DNA from: Methylococcaceae bacterium UBA6146
GTDB lineage: Bacteria; Pseudomonadota; Gammaproteobacteria; Methylococcales; Methylomonadaceae
Direction: 5' to 3'
NCBI GenBank assembly: GCA_002422395.1
Contig: DIUY01000011.1
Coordinates: 248,001 to 312,000, forward strand
DNA: 64,000 bases
Shown: positions 27,305 to 34,971 of the stretch, one piece after another
How positions within the stretch are numbered: position 1 is the stretch's first letter
Layout of the letters: each line of letters opens with the position of its first letter
Position numbers and translations under genes: made by a program
Notes under the pieces: model-generated
What the model was told of the DNA's origin: nothing
Seen by the model: only the letters and a program-made list of their open reading frames with translations
Database searches by the model: none

Positions 27305-27817
27305 TCAAACCCCTTCTTTTTTACAATTCCAAAATTGCCCGATGCTGAATGTCGCCAGCATTAAAAAGGCCAATAACGTCCATGCCGGCATGCTAAAACC
27401 CAGTAGCGTCCAGTTGACTTCGGCACAGTCCCCTGTGCCGCTGAGCATTAACTTAAGCGTGGCCGACAACGGGAAATTCTGGAACATGTATTCCAGCCCC
27501 GGCCCACATTCGGGCACTTTGTCAGGCGGTAGATGCTGTAACCAGACATGGCGCGTTGAAATGGCCGCGCCGCACAACGCAATGACTGCGCCAGCGACCG
27601 CATATGCTTTGACCCCAGCCGCCCCCGGATTGTGCAACGCCGCCGCCAAAAAACATAAGCCCACCGCAAAAATCGCGATCCGCTGGGAAATGCATAAGGG
27701 ACAGGGTTCCAGGCCATCAACAAACTGAAAATAGGCCCCCATCGCCAACAAAAACAGACAGCCTAAAAAACCGCCTAAAAAACAAAGTCTTGGGTTATAA
27801 CGCAGTAAATTCAACAT
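27305..27817 (-). CDS. dsbB: Disulfide bond formation protein B
   Basis: A 170-residue inner-membrane protein with four hydrophobic helices. It reoxidises DsbA and passes electrons to quinone. The first periplasmic pair is C39-P-L-C42 in LEPCPLCISQR, and the second pair is C104 (PECGPG) and C131 (GTGDCAEV). Length is typical. A TATAAT hexamer lies on the minus strand in the upstream region, but no matching -35 is clear. It heads a two-gene operon with the exported methyltransferase-like protein. Confidence 0.93.
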   Translation of the reverse strand: MLNLLRYNPRLCFLGGFLGCLFLLAMGAYFQFVDGLEPCPLCISQRIAIFAVGLCFLAAALHNPGAAGVKAYAVAGAVIALCGAAISTRHVWLQHLPPDKVPECGPGLEYMFQNFPLSATLKLMLSGTGDCAEVNWTLLGFSMPAWTLLAFLMLATFSIGQFWNCKKEGV

Positions 27818-28019
27818 GCTTACCTACTTGAACTATGGTGGGGAAATGTGTTTGGCCCGGTAATTATAGCGTTAAACAGGAGGTGGAGTGGTTGGGTTAT
27901 TTTTGCTGGTGTTGTCGGCGCTTCAGAAAACAGCTCTGGCCGAAACCATTACCAAAGGAGCTTGATAAGCCTGGGCTCGGGCAATCGTTGCGGGAATGCG
28001 CCGCCACACTCATCAATCG

Positions 28020-29906
28020 TCAGACGCCGTCACCTATCGCCCGATCTTCCGCCAATTGCTGGATGTTTTGTGCATGTTGGCGGATTTTGGCCTGTTTATG
28101 CCGGTAGTGGTCTTGCATCTTTTGGAATGCTTGGTCTTTGTCGGCAATGATAAGACCATAAAGCTGGTCTGCATCACGGATGTCCCCGGCGATTTTACTG
28201 AGCTTTTCCATAGCCTGCGGCCCATTACCGTCTTGTGCCAATGTTTCGAGGGCAAGGTATGCCTGCACAATCCAATCGGGCGCTTGAGCCTCTATAAGCC
28301 CGTCTTTTGTGGCGTGCTGGTGATACTGGGCGACATCAATAAATTGCGTGATGCCGCTTTGGGCTTCGGGTGAATAGTTTGGCCATTGCAAGCCGCATTG
28401 GCTGGCTATTTGCTCCAGCACTTGCTTAGGATTGCGCAACAACTGCGTATAACTCACAAAGCAACGGCTTAGCTTTCGGGTGTGTTGTTCCACTTCCAAA
28501 ACATGCCGTAACCACAGCAAAAAAGATTTCTCCAGCAAAAAACCATCCCTTTTTTTTAAGGATTCGGCCACTTCAAGCGGATTTCTAAAAGGTATCACGA
28601 TCTTTGCTTCAATATTCAAATTCTCCAGCACCGCTAGCCATAAGGGCACTAGCTTACATAGGCGGGGGTCTTTAAGCACAAACTGTTCCGAATTGCTGAA
28701 TTCCCTGACGATATAATCGGTTAAGAGGGCTTTGTAACCCTCACCTTCCGCCGTCTTAAATTTACCGTAATCAATCGGCAAGATACCATCCCAACTTGAA
28801 TCCAAAGAAGACAAAATGTCATCATGGATTTTTGCCAGCTCAACAGACTCCCAATAACCGGTTTCATTAGCAAAATTTGCTGCCATGAGATTAGTCGGCA
28901 AATCCATCCCCGCTAGGCTGATGATCCTTGTCAATGCTGACGTGCCGCTACGGTGCATACCTAAAACTAACACCGCCAACCGGCGTTTAGATGAAAAATT
29001 GGCGACCATTGCTGGTGACGCACTGTTATGGCGTAATGAGGCATGGCCTTTCCGGTCTTCTTTTATGCCTGAAATGCAAAAATGTTGGAACGGGTCCAAG
29101 CCACGCTCTTCCGTGGCGACTCTAATATCCTGATAAGTTGCCAAATAAAACCCCCTGTCAAAATACGGGCATGGCGAAAACCCCTCCTTGCGAAAATCCG
29201 CGCCTAATGTCTTTATTTGCTTTAGATAATAGGCCAAAGGGTCAACATCCGCCGGCAAATTTTGGGTTTGGCGCACATAGTTATTATGAAAATGCGGGCT
29301 AGGCTGGATGTCCGTTCCGTGACAATTTGCCAAATAATGTAATAACGGGTTTTTGAACGGCTGGTCTTGCAAATAGTTTTCACGATACCAGTCACAATCA
29401 AAATACGGGTTGGGGGTTGGGGACGTGGCGCGATATCCGCTGGAATGCCGAAAAAAATGTACTAAAGGATGGTGCGGCGTCTGATTGATTTTTTCGATGA
29501 TTTTATATCGGGCAACATAAAATAAGGGGTGGGGGGATATGTCCTTACTTTTAGGATGCGCCAAAAACTGGCTTAAACTGCCGATTTCGCTGCCAACATG
29601 CTGTTCGTGCAAATAGTCCCCATCCAATAAAGGGAAGTTCCTATCAAAATCAATGGCTTGTTGCCAGCAGGGCAGTTTTTTCAGAGCCGCGATATTTTTT
29701 TTAATGGCCGCTTTTTCAGACGCAGGAGCGAGGGGCAATTGCTGGTCAAGCCGGGTCATCAACCAGATAATTTCTACAAATAACCAGTCCGCTATGGGAT
29801 AGCCCCCCCGTTTTTTTACGGCATCCTGAAGAGCTTTTAACGGTGTCAGGGCATTTTTAAGTGACTCGGACTCATCGAATAATTTGCTTATGTTTGCATC
29901 TGTCAT
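28020..29906 (-). CDS. Large sulfotransferase-family protein with N-terminal HYL repeats
   Basis: About 628 residues from ATG 29906; a TTG 15 nt upstream is also open. Residues about 130-290 hold tandem modules with the pattern NPYFD..WY..NY......NPLLHYL, the same type as the middle of the glycosyltransferase at 6847-10731. The sulfotransferase domain begins with the PAPS loop LVLGMHRSGTSAL (318-330 in the longer frame), followed by LKDPRLCKLVPLW and VIPFRNPLEVAESL. A helical tail ends the protein. It may sulfate an exported glycan. No immediate operon partner. Confidence 0.75.
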   Translation of the reverse strand: MTDANISKLFDESESLKNALTPLKALQDAVKKRGGYPIADWLFVEIIWLMTRLDQQLPLAPASEKAAIKKNIAALKKLPCWQQAIDFDRNFPLLDGDYLHEQHVGSEIGSLSQFLAHPKSKDISPHPLFYVARYKIIEKINQTPHHPLVHFFRHSSGYRATSPTPNPYFDCDWYRENYLQDQPFKNPLLHYLANCHGTDIQPSPHFHNNYVRQTQNLPADVDPLAYYLKQIKTLGADFRKEGFSPCPYFDRGFYLATYQDIRVATEERGLDPFQHFCISGIKEDRKGHASLRHNSASPAMVANFSSKRRLAVLVLGMHRSGTSALTRIISLAGMDLPTNLMAANFANETGYWESVELAKIHDDILSSLDSSWDGILPIDYGKFKTAEGEGYKALLTDYIVREFSNSEQFVLKDPRLCKLVPLWLAVLENLNIEAKIVIPFRNPLEVAESLKKRDGFLLEKSFLLWLRHVLEVEQHTRKLSRCFVSYTQLLRNPKQVLEQIASQCGLQWPNYSPEAQSGITQFIDVAQYHQHATKDGLIEAQAPDWIVQAYLALETLAQDGNGPQAMEKLSKIAGDIRDADQLYGLIIADKDQAFQKMQDHYRHKQAKIRQHAQNIQQLAEDRAIGDGV

Positions 29907-30213
29907 AATAATAAAACCCAATTTGTTGATTACATTTGTTTATTAAAAACAATGTGTTATTTATAAAGTGCCAATAATTTAAGGCGAATGGCGCAAGCCA
30001 ATGGCCCACAGTGGTGGTCAGAAGGTGCGGGCAGGGGTTGATTCACACGCTGTGGCGGCCGGATATATGCCAAGCGCTAGCGGTTTGGGCATTCCGTTAA
30101 TGGTGTAATCGATCCGCCGCCATACTTAGCACTGCCGGCTTAAACGGGCAAATTACACCCGCTAAGCCCTGGTGGCTTTTGCGTCTGACTGCGACTTCTG
30201 AAAACAATTATAG

Positions 30214-30810
30214 TTATTGTAGCAACTCATCTGAGGGGGCGGTGCCTGCTACTGTAAAAATAGCGGGCTGTTGCTGTATGTTACTTAAGGAGATACCGAA
30301 CCAATTAGCCAATAAGTCATTTATGGGGTGTGGGTTGTCGTTTGGCAGTTGCCAATAACGCTTGAATTTATCCCTGTGGATGGTGCAGTGATAGCTTAAA
30401 CATTCATAAAAAGCCCGCTTGCCGCTGACATATTCCCCTGTTATCCAATTTTCGTGTGGCGTTATTTCTCGATGATAAATTCCCGCTTTGGCTAAAGGAT
30501 ATGGATTGTTATCGGTAAACGTCCAACCATCAATATTACCCTCGAAAATTATCAATCCCTTTTTACACGCTTTAATAATTTCCCTTTGGTGACTGGCTTT
30601 TGATGCCTGCATCATGCGTCGGTTTTCCCGCCATAGCCGTTTCTTTTCTTCGTCTTTCGGAATGGCATAAATAGGGCAAATCAAGTCGGTTATTTGGCTA
30701 AGGCTCAAATAATCATCGTATTTAAGTCCACCTTTTATGTTCGCCCGATTAAGCAAAGGCAATCTAACCAGCCCTTCTTTATCTATAAATAAGCAGTCAT
30801 TCATTAGCAC
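30214..30810 (-). CDS. Hypothetical protein (198 aa) at the end of the defence island
   Basis: I do not recognise this family. The frame opens at GTG 30810, with an in-frame ATG at 30804 preceded by GGCGGGG. It is soluble, with an aromatic-rich middle (DGWTFTDNNPYPLAKAGIYH, SYHCTIHRDKFKRYW). It starts 12 nt after the remnant type ISP restriction gene and shares its strand, so it could be an accessory gene of that system or separate cargo. Confidence 0.55.
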   Translation of the reverse strand: MLMNDCLFIDKEGLVRLPLLNRANIKGGLKYDDYLSLSQITDLICPIYAIPKDEEKKRLWRENRRMMQASKASHQREIIKACKKGLIIFEGNIDGWTFTDNNPYPLAKAGIYHREITPHENWITGEYVSGKRAFYECLSYHCTIHRDKFKRYWQLPNDNPHPINDLLANWFGISLSNIQQQPAIFTVAGTAPSDELLQ

Positions 30811-30822
30811 CCCGCCAGTGGT

Positions 30823-31420
30823 TTATGCCTTATGCTCATTTAAAGCTGGCAAGCCCTTTACAATCCGCACGGTTTCCACGCTTACCCGCACGATGCGTTT
30901 TAGCAAGTCGAGGATGTAGCGGGGGTTGTCGCTCCAGTCGTTGGGGTCGTTGCGGATGCCGCTGTCTTTGTCGGGGGTGGTTTGGTAGCGTTCCATTATC
31001 CATTCCAGCGCGGGTTTTCCGTTGACGATGTAGCCGTAAGTTTCGGGCGGAATGCCGGATAGGGTGATGTGGCTGTTGTAACGGATGACGGATTTGTCCA
31101 CGTCTTTGCCTTGCTTGGCAAAGGCCATAATTGGACGGGGTAAGTGTCGTCGGTTTCCAGCAAGGGCAGGGTTTCATGCAGCGGGTAAGGCTCTACGGTT
31201 TCGTATTCGTAGTGCAAATGCCAGTTTGCCAACTCCCGCCCCGCTTGGCTGAACGCCCAAAAATCGTCCGCAAAGGGAAGGCGTGGCAACATTTTCTTTA
31301 AATCGGCGGCAAAGCGGTGTTTGTATTCGGGCGAATGCAGGCCATGGATATAATAAAAATGACTTGTTTGCCTTAGAATCAAAATGGGGTTTAAGGTATT
31401 GCAAAAGATTAAAAAACAAT
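30823..31420 (-). pseudogene. Type ISP restriction-modification enzyme, C-terminal remnant
   Basis: Two frames together give the C-terminal target-recognition part of type ISP enzymes: YIHGLHSPEYKHRFAADLKK, PFADDFWAFSQAGRELANWH, YPVQ, then after a frame change MAFAKQGKDVDKSVIRYNS, SGIPPETYGYIVNGKPALEW, DPNDWSDNPRYILDLLKRIV. The frame break is at about 31130, where one base appears lost between the Gln codon of YPVQ and the Met of MAFAKQ. The methylase and most of the helicase are absent. The N-terminal part lies at 33780-34456 on the same strand, beyond an inserted type II system. Confidence 0.82.
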
Positions 31421-32899
31421 CCCCGTTTCTAAAATAGACTTAACTAACATTTCAATAACAGGAATTGAAACGCTATTACCTAATAATTTTATCCATCGGC
31501 TTCTATTTTCAGGTAGTACAAAATCTTTAGGGAAACCTTGTATTAGACATGCCTCATTTTTAGTAATTTTTCTATAATTATTATTATTGTAAATTTCTGT
31601 AATAAAGATTTTTTTATACTCATCTTCATTCTCAGCAAAAATTTCTTTTAAAGTAATATAATCGTTAGAGTCACTCGCTACCAAAGTAGGAAAAATATTA
31701 GATGTAGGCAAAAATATTCTATTAACACCAAATAAGCCAGTGCTTATTTTAGTGTTTTTAAAGTCATATCTAATCTCAGTGCAAGTAATAATTTTTTTTT
31801 CTAATAATGAATTTATAGTTTTTGAAATTGATATTTTTTTAGATTTTAATATCCGGCTAGCTTTTAAATCATCAATAATCAAATTATTTCCATTGCTGCA
31901 CCCTAGTAAAATATTTTCTTCTTCTGATAGATTTTTATTGCTATCTTTGTCTATCCTAAAAAGATATTCCTCCTCTTTTAAAATACCAATTTTTACCAGT
32001 TCATCTAGTTCATCTTGTGTAATATTTTTATCAAAACTTTTAAAATGATTTAATGACAAAGGGTTACCATCTAGTTTTCCAAACGCACTTTTTCTTCTAT
32101 TCTTCAATAAAAAATAACAAATTTCTTTCTGGCGCTCTGTAGTATTTAAAATATCCCAAGAATGGATGGTGGAATGACCATTTCTTAAATCATTAAACAA
32201 GAAATAATCATTAAATCCATTGTTATTATTAGATAAACTCATATTTCTTTTAGGTGATGAGTCTCCAAATAAATCTAACTGGATATTTTTTTCATTTTCA
32301 ATAGGTTTTCCATTAAAACCAGACAGAATATCCCCTAAACGTAATTTTTTATCTAAAGGGGCTGGAATATTAAATTTCAATGAGTATTCTTTTTCTCTAA
32401 ATCCAACTATATAAATTCTTACCCTGTTTTGTGGAACTCCATAGTCAAATGAGTTTAAGACATAATAACTTGCAAAATAACCTGCATCTTTAATTCGTTT
32501 TAAAATATATTGGAGTGCATCTTGATTTCTAGGGTCAGCCAGCCCTTTTACATTTTCAAAAATAAATGCTTTAGGTTTCGATTGATTAAGCAAATAAATT
32601 GTATCGTTCCATAATTGTCCTCTGTCATCATCAAAGCCAAGATTCTTACCAGCAATAGACCAACTCTGACAAGGTACCCCTGCGGTTAGTATATCGTGTG
32701 GGGGCAGCTCTTTTATTTTTGTAATATCGCCTAAGTTTTTTTCAATTCCTTCGTCAAAATTCGTACAGTAGGTATTTAGTGCATCGTTATTTATTTCACT
32801 AAAATTTACGCAGTATCCACCAAGACTTTTGAGCGCAATTCTAAATCCTCCAATACCTGAAAAAAGGTCTATGAAAGTAAATTTTTTATTGGTGTTCAT
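31409..32899 (-). CDS. DNA (cytosine-5-)-methyltransferase
   Basis: A 496-residue C5 methylase of a type II system. Motif I is DLFSGIGGFRIAL (11-23), the catalytic Cys is C77 in GVPCQSWS, motif VI is FENVKG (114-119), motif VIII is PQNRVRIYIVG and motif X is LLGNSVSIPVIE. A long target-recognition region lies between about 180 and 440. Base composition is strikingly AT-rich compared with its neighbours, pointing to horizontal gain. It lies 3 nt downstream of the partner endonuclease and its 3' end runs into the type ISP remnant. Confidence 0.93.
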   Translation of the reverse strand: MNTNKKFTFIDLFSGIGGFRIALKSLGGYCVNFSEINNDALNTYCTNFDEGIEKNLGDITKIKELPPHDILTAGVPCQSWSIAGKNLGFDDDRGQLWNDTIYLLNQSKPKAFIFENVKGLADPRNQDALQYILKRIKDAGYFASYYVLNSFDYGVPQNRVRIYIVGFREKEYSLKFNIPAPLDKKLRLGDILSGFNGKPIENEKNIQLDLFGDSSPKRNMSLSNNNNGFNDYFLFNDLRNGHSTIHSWDILNTTERQKEICYFLLKNRRKSAFGKLDGNPLSLNHFKSFDKNITQDELDELVKIGILKEEEYLFRIDKDSNKNLSEEENILLGCSNGNNLIIDDLKASRILKSKKISISKTINSLLEKKIITCTEIRYDFKNTKISTGLFGVNRIFLPTSNIFPTLVASDSNDYITLKEIFAENEDEYKKIFITEIYNNNNYRKITKNEACLIQGFPKDFVLPENRSRWIKLLGNSVSIPVIEMLVKSILETGIVF

Positions 32900-32902
32900 T
32901 AT

Positions 32903-33730
32903 TTATTTTAGCAAGTTGTCATCAAAATTTTTTGGCGGCTCTATTTCTAAAAATTCTCGATATATACGTTCTCTATATTCTTTTCCAATAAGGTTTACTT
33001 CCTTGATAAAGTTACTATATGTTCCAGTTCCCCCTATTAAGTCCCAAAACTCATCACCGATTAATACGGAGCTATCTTTTTGCATATCAAACCACCTCAT
33101 AGGGAACGTCCATTTATAATCTTCTTTTTTACCATAAGGGTTATACGGTAAAGCGTAGAAAGCATAATCTATTTGTTTAGGATTCATTGCTAAAAGCTTA
33201 AACATCTTTTCCTTGCTTACTTTTGTTTGGTCACTATTTGGCAAAGGGCCTTTTAACTCAAAAGCATATTTTTTATTTGTTTCTCGGCTATCAATAAAAA
33301 TATCGCAGGTAACATTGACTGGAATTGGTAAACCGCCGCCTTGTTTGATGTATTTCAATTCTGCTTCCCAATCCGGTTTGATTTTTTTTGTGTTGTGTTC
33401 CAAGGTATTCAAAATTTCTTGAATTCTTCTTAAGCTTTCGTCTCCAACAACCCCATGTACGCTATGCCCTTTGGAGCAATGACCGTGCGCCTCTAATGCT
33501 ACGACCATAGCTAATTTCTCCCAAACACTACCAAAAGGGGTTACAAATCTTCTTTCAAAATGTGATCCCTTAAATATTTCATCTGGAACTAACGCAGCAT
33601 AAAGAGGTTTTGCAGCATGATGATTTTCTTTGATAAAAGGGTCTTCTATCAATACCCTATTCATAACTTTATTCATCATGTTTGATACAACATCTTTAAT
33701 AGCCAAAGCAACGCGATCTTGTGTGTTCAT
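32903..33730 (-). CDS. Type II restriction endonuclease (TdeIII-like)
   Basis: 275 residues. RRFVTPFGSVWEKLA and the overall layout resemble the TdeIII family. A PD-(D/E)XK site is visible: D143 in TCDIFIDSR and E158-x-K160 in YAFELKGPLP, giving D-x14-E-x-K. It is co-directional with the adjacent C5 methylase (3-nt gap) and equally AT-rich, so the two form one type II restriction-modification unit. TdeIII cuts GGNCC; whether this one does is unknown. Family assignment is from memory of motifs. Confidence 0.72.
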   Translation of the reverse strand: MNTQDRVALAIKDVVSNMMNKVMNRVLIEDPFIKENHHAAKPLYAALVPDEIFKGSHFERRFVTPFGSVWEKLAMVVALEAHGHCSKGHSVHGVVGDESLRRIQEILNTLEHNTKKIKPDWEAELKYIKQGGGLPIPVNVTCDIFIDSRETNKKYAFELKGPLPNSDQTKVSKEKMFKLLAMNPKQIDYAFYALPYNPYGKKEDYKWTFPMRWFDMQKDSSVLIGDEFWDLIGGTGTYSNFIKEVNLIGKEYRERIYREFLEIEPPKNFDDNLLK

Positions 33731-33779
33731 AATTTTTCCTAAAATTTTTGTAATTTTTTATCGTAATCAGACTCTTACA

Positions 33780-34456
33780 AAGTCACTCCAAAGCAAATAC
33801 TATCTCTGATAGATACAAGGTGGGTCGATAAAATGCAGCAACGATTGCCTTGGTCGGTGGTGTCTTCTTTGAGTCAGTCTAGGCATTTGTTATGTTGCAG
33901 GATGTTAAACGTACCGTCCACATGATCCACTTCACAGCTTAGGAGGCTGTCGTCATCTTCGTGGTTTTGGCGGTATTGGCTGACAACTTGGGTGAACAGG
34001 TCTTTGATTTTTTGGAATCTTTAATAGAGCCAGAAAAGGCGACGGCGCGGCGCATGTCCATTCCCGCAAGGTTTGCGATAGCAGGGATATGGACGGCACG
34101 AGGAATAAGAACGTGCCGTGGTCGGGTGTGAGCTGTTCGGCGATTTTTAAGGCTGTGAAGGTTTTGCCCGTGCCACACGCCATAATCAATTTGCCACGGT
34201 TGGCGGCTTGGAATCCCGTTTCGACTTTTTCCTGCGCGGTTTTTTGGTGTGGCCTTAAGATTTTTTTAGGCTTAAATTTGATGTCTTGCGGACGGTTCAG
34301 ACTGAATTGTGACCAGTCCACGGGGCTGTCGGCCAAATCTTGCACCCGTAGGCGGTTGACGGGGATTTGCTGGTTTTCCAGTGCGGTTTCGGCGTGTTTG
34401 CTCCATTTGTCGGTGGTGGAGACAATCAAGCGGCTGGTAAAGGCTTTTTCTCCTTT
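33780..34456 (-). pseudogene. Type ISP restriction enzyme, N-terminal remnant (Mrr/helicase)
   Basis: Pieces in three frames align in order with the N-terminal half of type ISP enzymes: FTSRLIVSTTDKWSKHAETA (end of the Mrr-like nuclease), ILRPHQKTAQEKVETGF, MACGTGKTFTALKIAE (Walker A), FLVPSISLLSQTLREWT; then after an apparent large deletion GMDMRRAVAFSGSIKDSKK; then LLSCEVDHVDGTFN, NKCLD, a stop at 33874-33876 where the family has Trp, and LKEDTTDQGNRC. So there is at least one deletion, frame changes and a nonsense codon. Homology ends near 33780, just before the type II unit. Confidence 0.78.
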
Positions 34457-34702
34457 GTCGGAATGGAAGCCTTGTTCATGCAATAGGGTACTGGCGGTGG
34501 TGCGGAATCCGTGGGCGGTGTGTTGGCCTTGGTAGCCCATGCGCCGGATTGCCGCGCCTATGGATTCGCGGCTTATGTGCTTTTCGCCGCTAGTGCCTTG
34601 GTTGCTGGCAAAGACATATTGTTGGTTTCCGGTTAGTGGGTGAATATCCCTAAGCAAGGCAACGGCTTGGGAGCTAAACGGCACGATATGCGCTTCCTTC
34701 AT
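34457..34702 (-). pseudogene. Tyrosine integrase C-terminal fragment
   Basis: Residues 1-82 of a 249-codon chimeric frame (33953-34702) are integrase-like: HIVPFSSQAVALLRDI, YVFASNQGTSGEKHISRES, RRMGYQGQHTAHGFRTTAST (catalytic His and Arg). The protein then switches without a stop into type ISP sequence, so the catalytic Tyr is lost, as is the N-terminal half. It lies about 100 nt from the 3' end of tRNA-Ser, the usual integrase position for tRNA-targeted islands. Confidence 0.75.
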
Positions 34703-34733
34703 TTTCTTTTGTGCTGGCTATGCGCCATTCCGC

Positions 34734-34770
34734 AAAAAAAACCGCTAAGCCTTGCAACTTGCGGGTTTTT
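34734..34770 (-). terminator. Terminator of tRNA-Ser
   Basis: On the minus strand an AAAACCCGC arm pairs with GCGGTTTT (one bulged C), and the second arm runs into eight T. It lies about 32 nt beyond the tRNA 3' end. Confidence 0.55.
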
Positions 34771-34801
34771 GTACTTCGTTGGGTCTTGTTAAACCCTTGT
34801 T

Positions 34802-34889
34802 TGGCGGAGAAAGAGGGATTCGAACCCTCGATACGTTGCCGTATACACACTTTCCAGGCGTGCGCCTTCGACCGCTCGGCCATCTCTCC
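34802..34889 (-). tRNA. tRNA-Ser (anticodon GGA)
   Basis: An 88-nt class II tRNA. The acceptor GGAGAGA pairs with TTTCTCC, followed by discriminator G and an encoded CCA at 34802-34804. The anticodon loop holds GGA, reading UCC/UCU. The long variable arm is GTATACGGCAACGTATC and the T-loop is GGGTTCGAATCCC. It lies downstream of uup on the same strand and forms the border of the restriction-modification island. Confidence 0.97.
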
Positions 34890-34925
34890 TAATTTGTCAC
34901 TCCACAGAACTGCGGAAAGCCAGAA

Positions 34926-34954
34926 AGCATAATGTAGTTTTGCTTTTGTTGCAA
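34926..34954 (-). promoter_or_regulatory. Candidate promoter of tRNA-Ser
   Basis: On the minus strand TTGCAA (34954-34949) and TATGCT (34931-34926) are separated by 17 nt, each matching four of six consensus bases. A GC-containing discriminator region and about 36 nt follow before the mature 5' end. Confidence 0.4.
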
Positions 34955-34971
34955 TGGCTTATGCGTTATTT

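Noticed and set aside
34674..34883. 69-codon frame across tRNA-Ser on the minus strand
   Set aside because: It is a translation of the tRNA gene and its flank.
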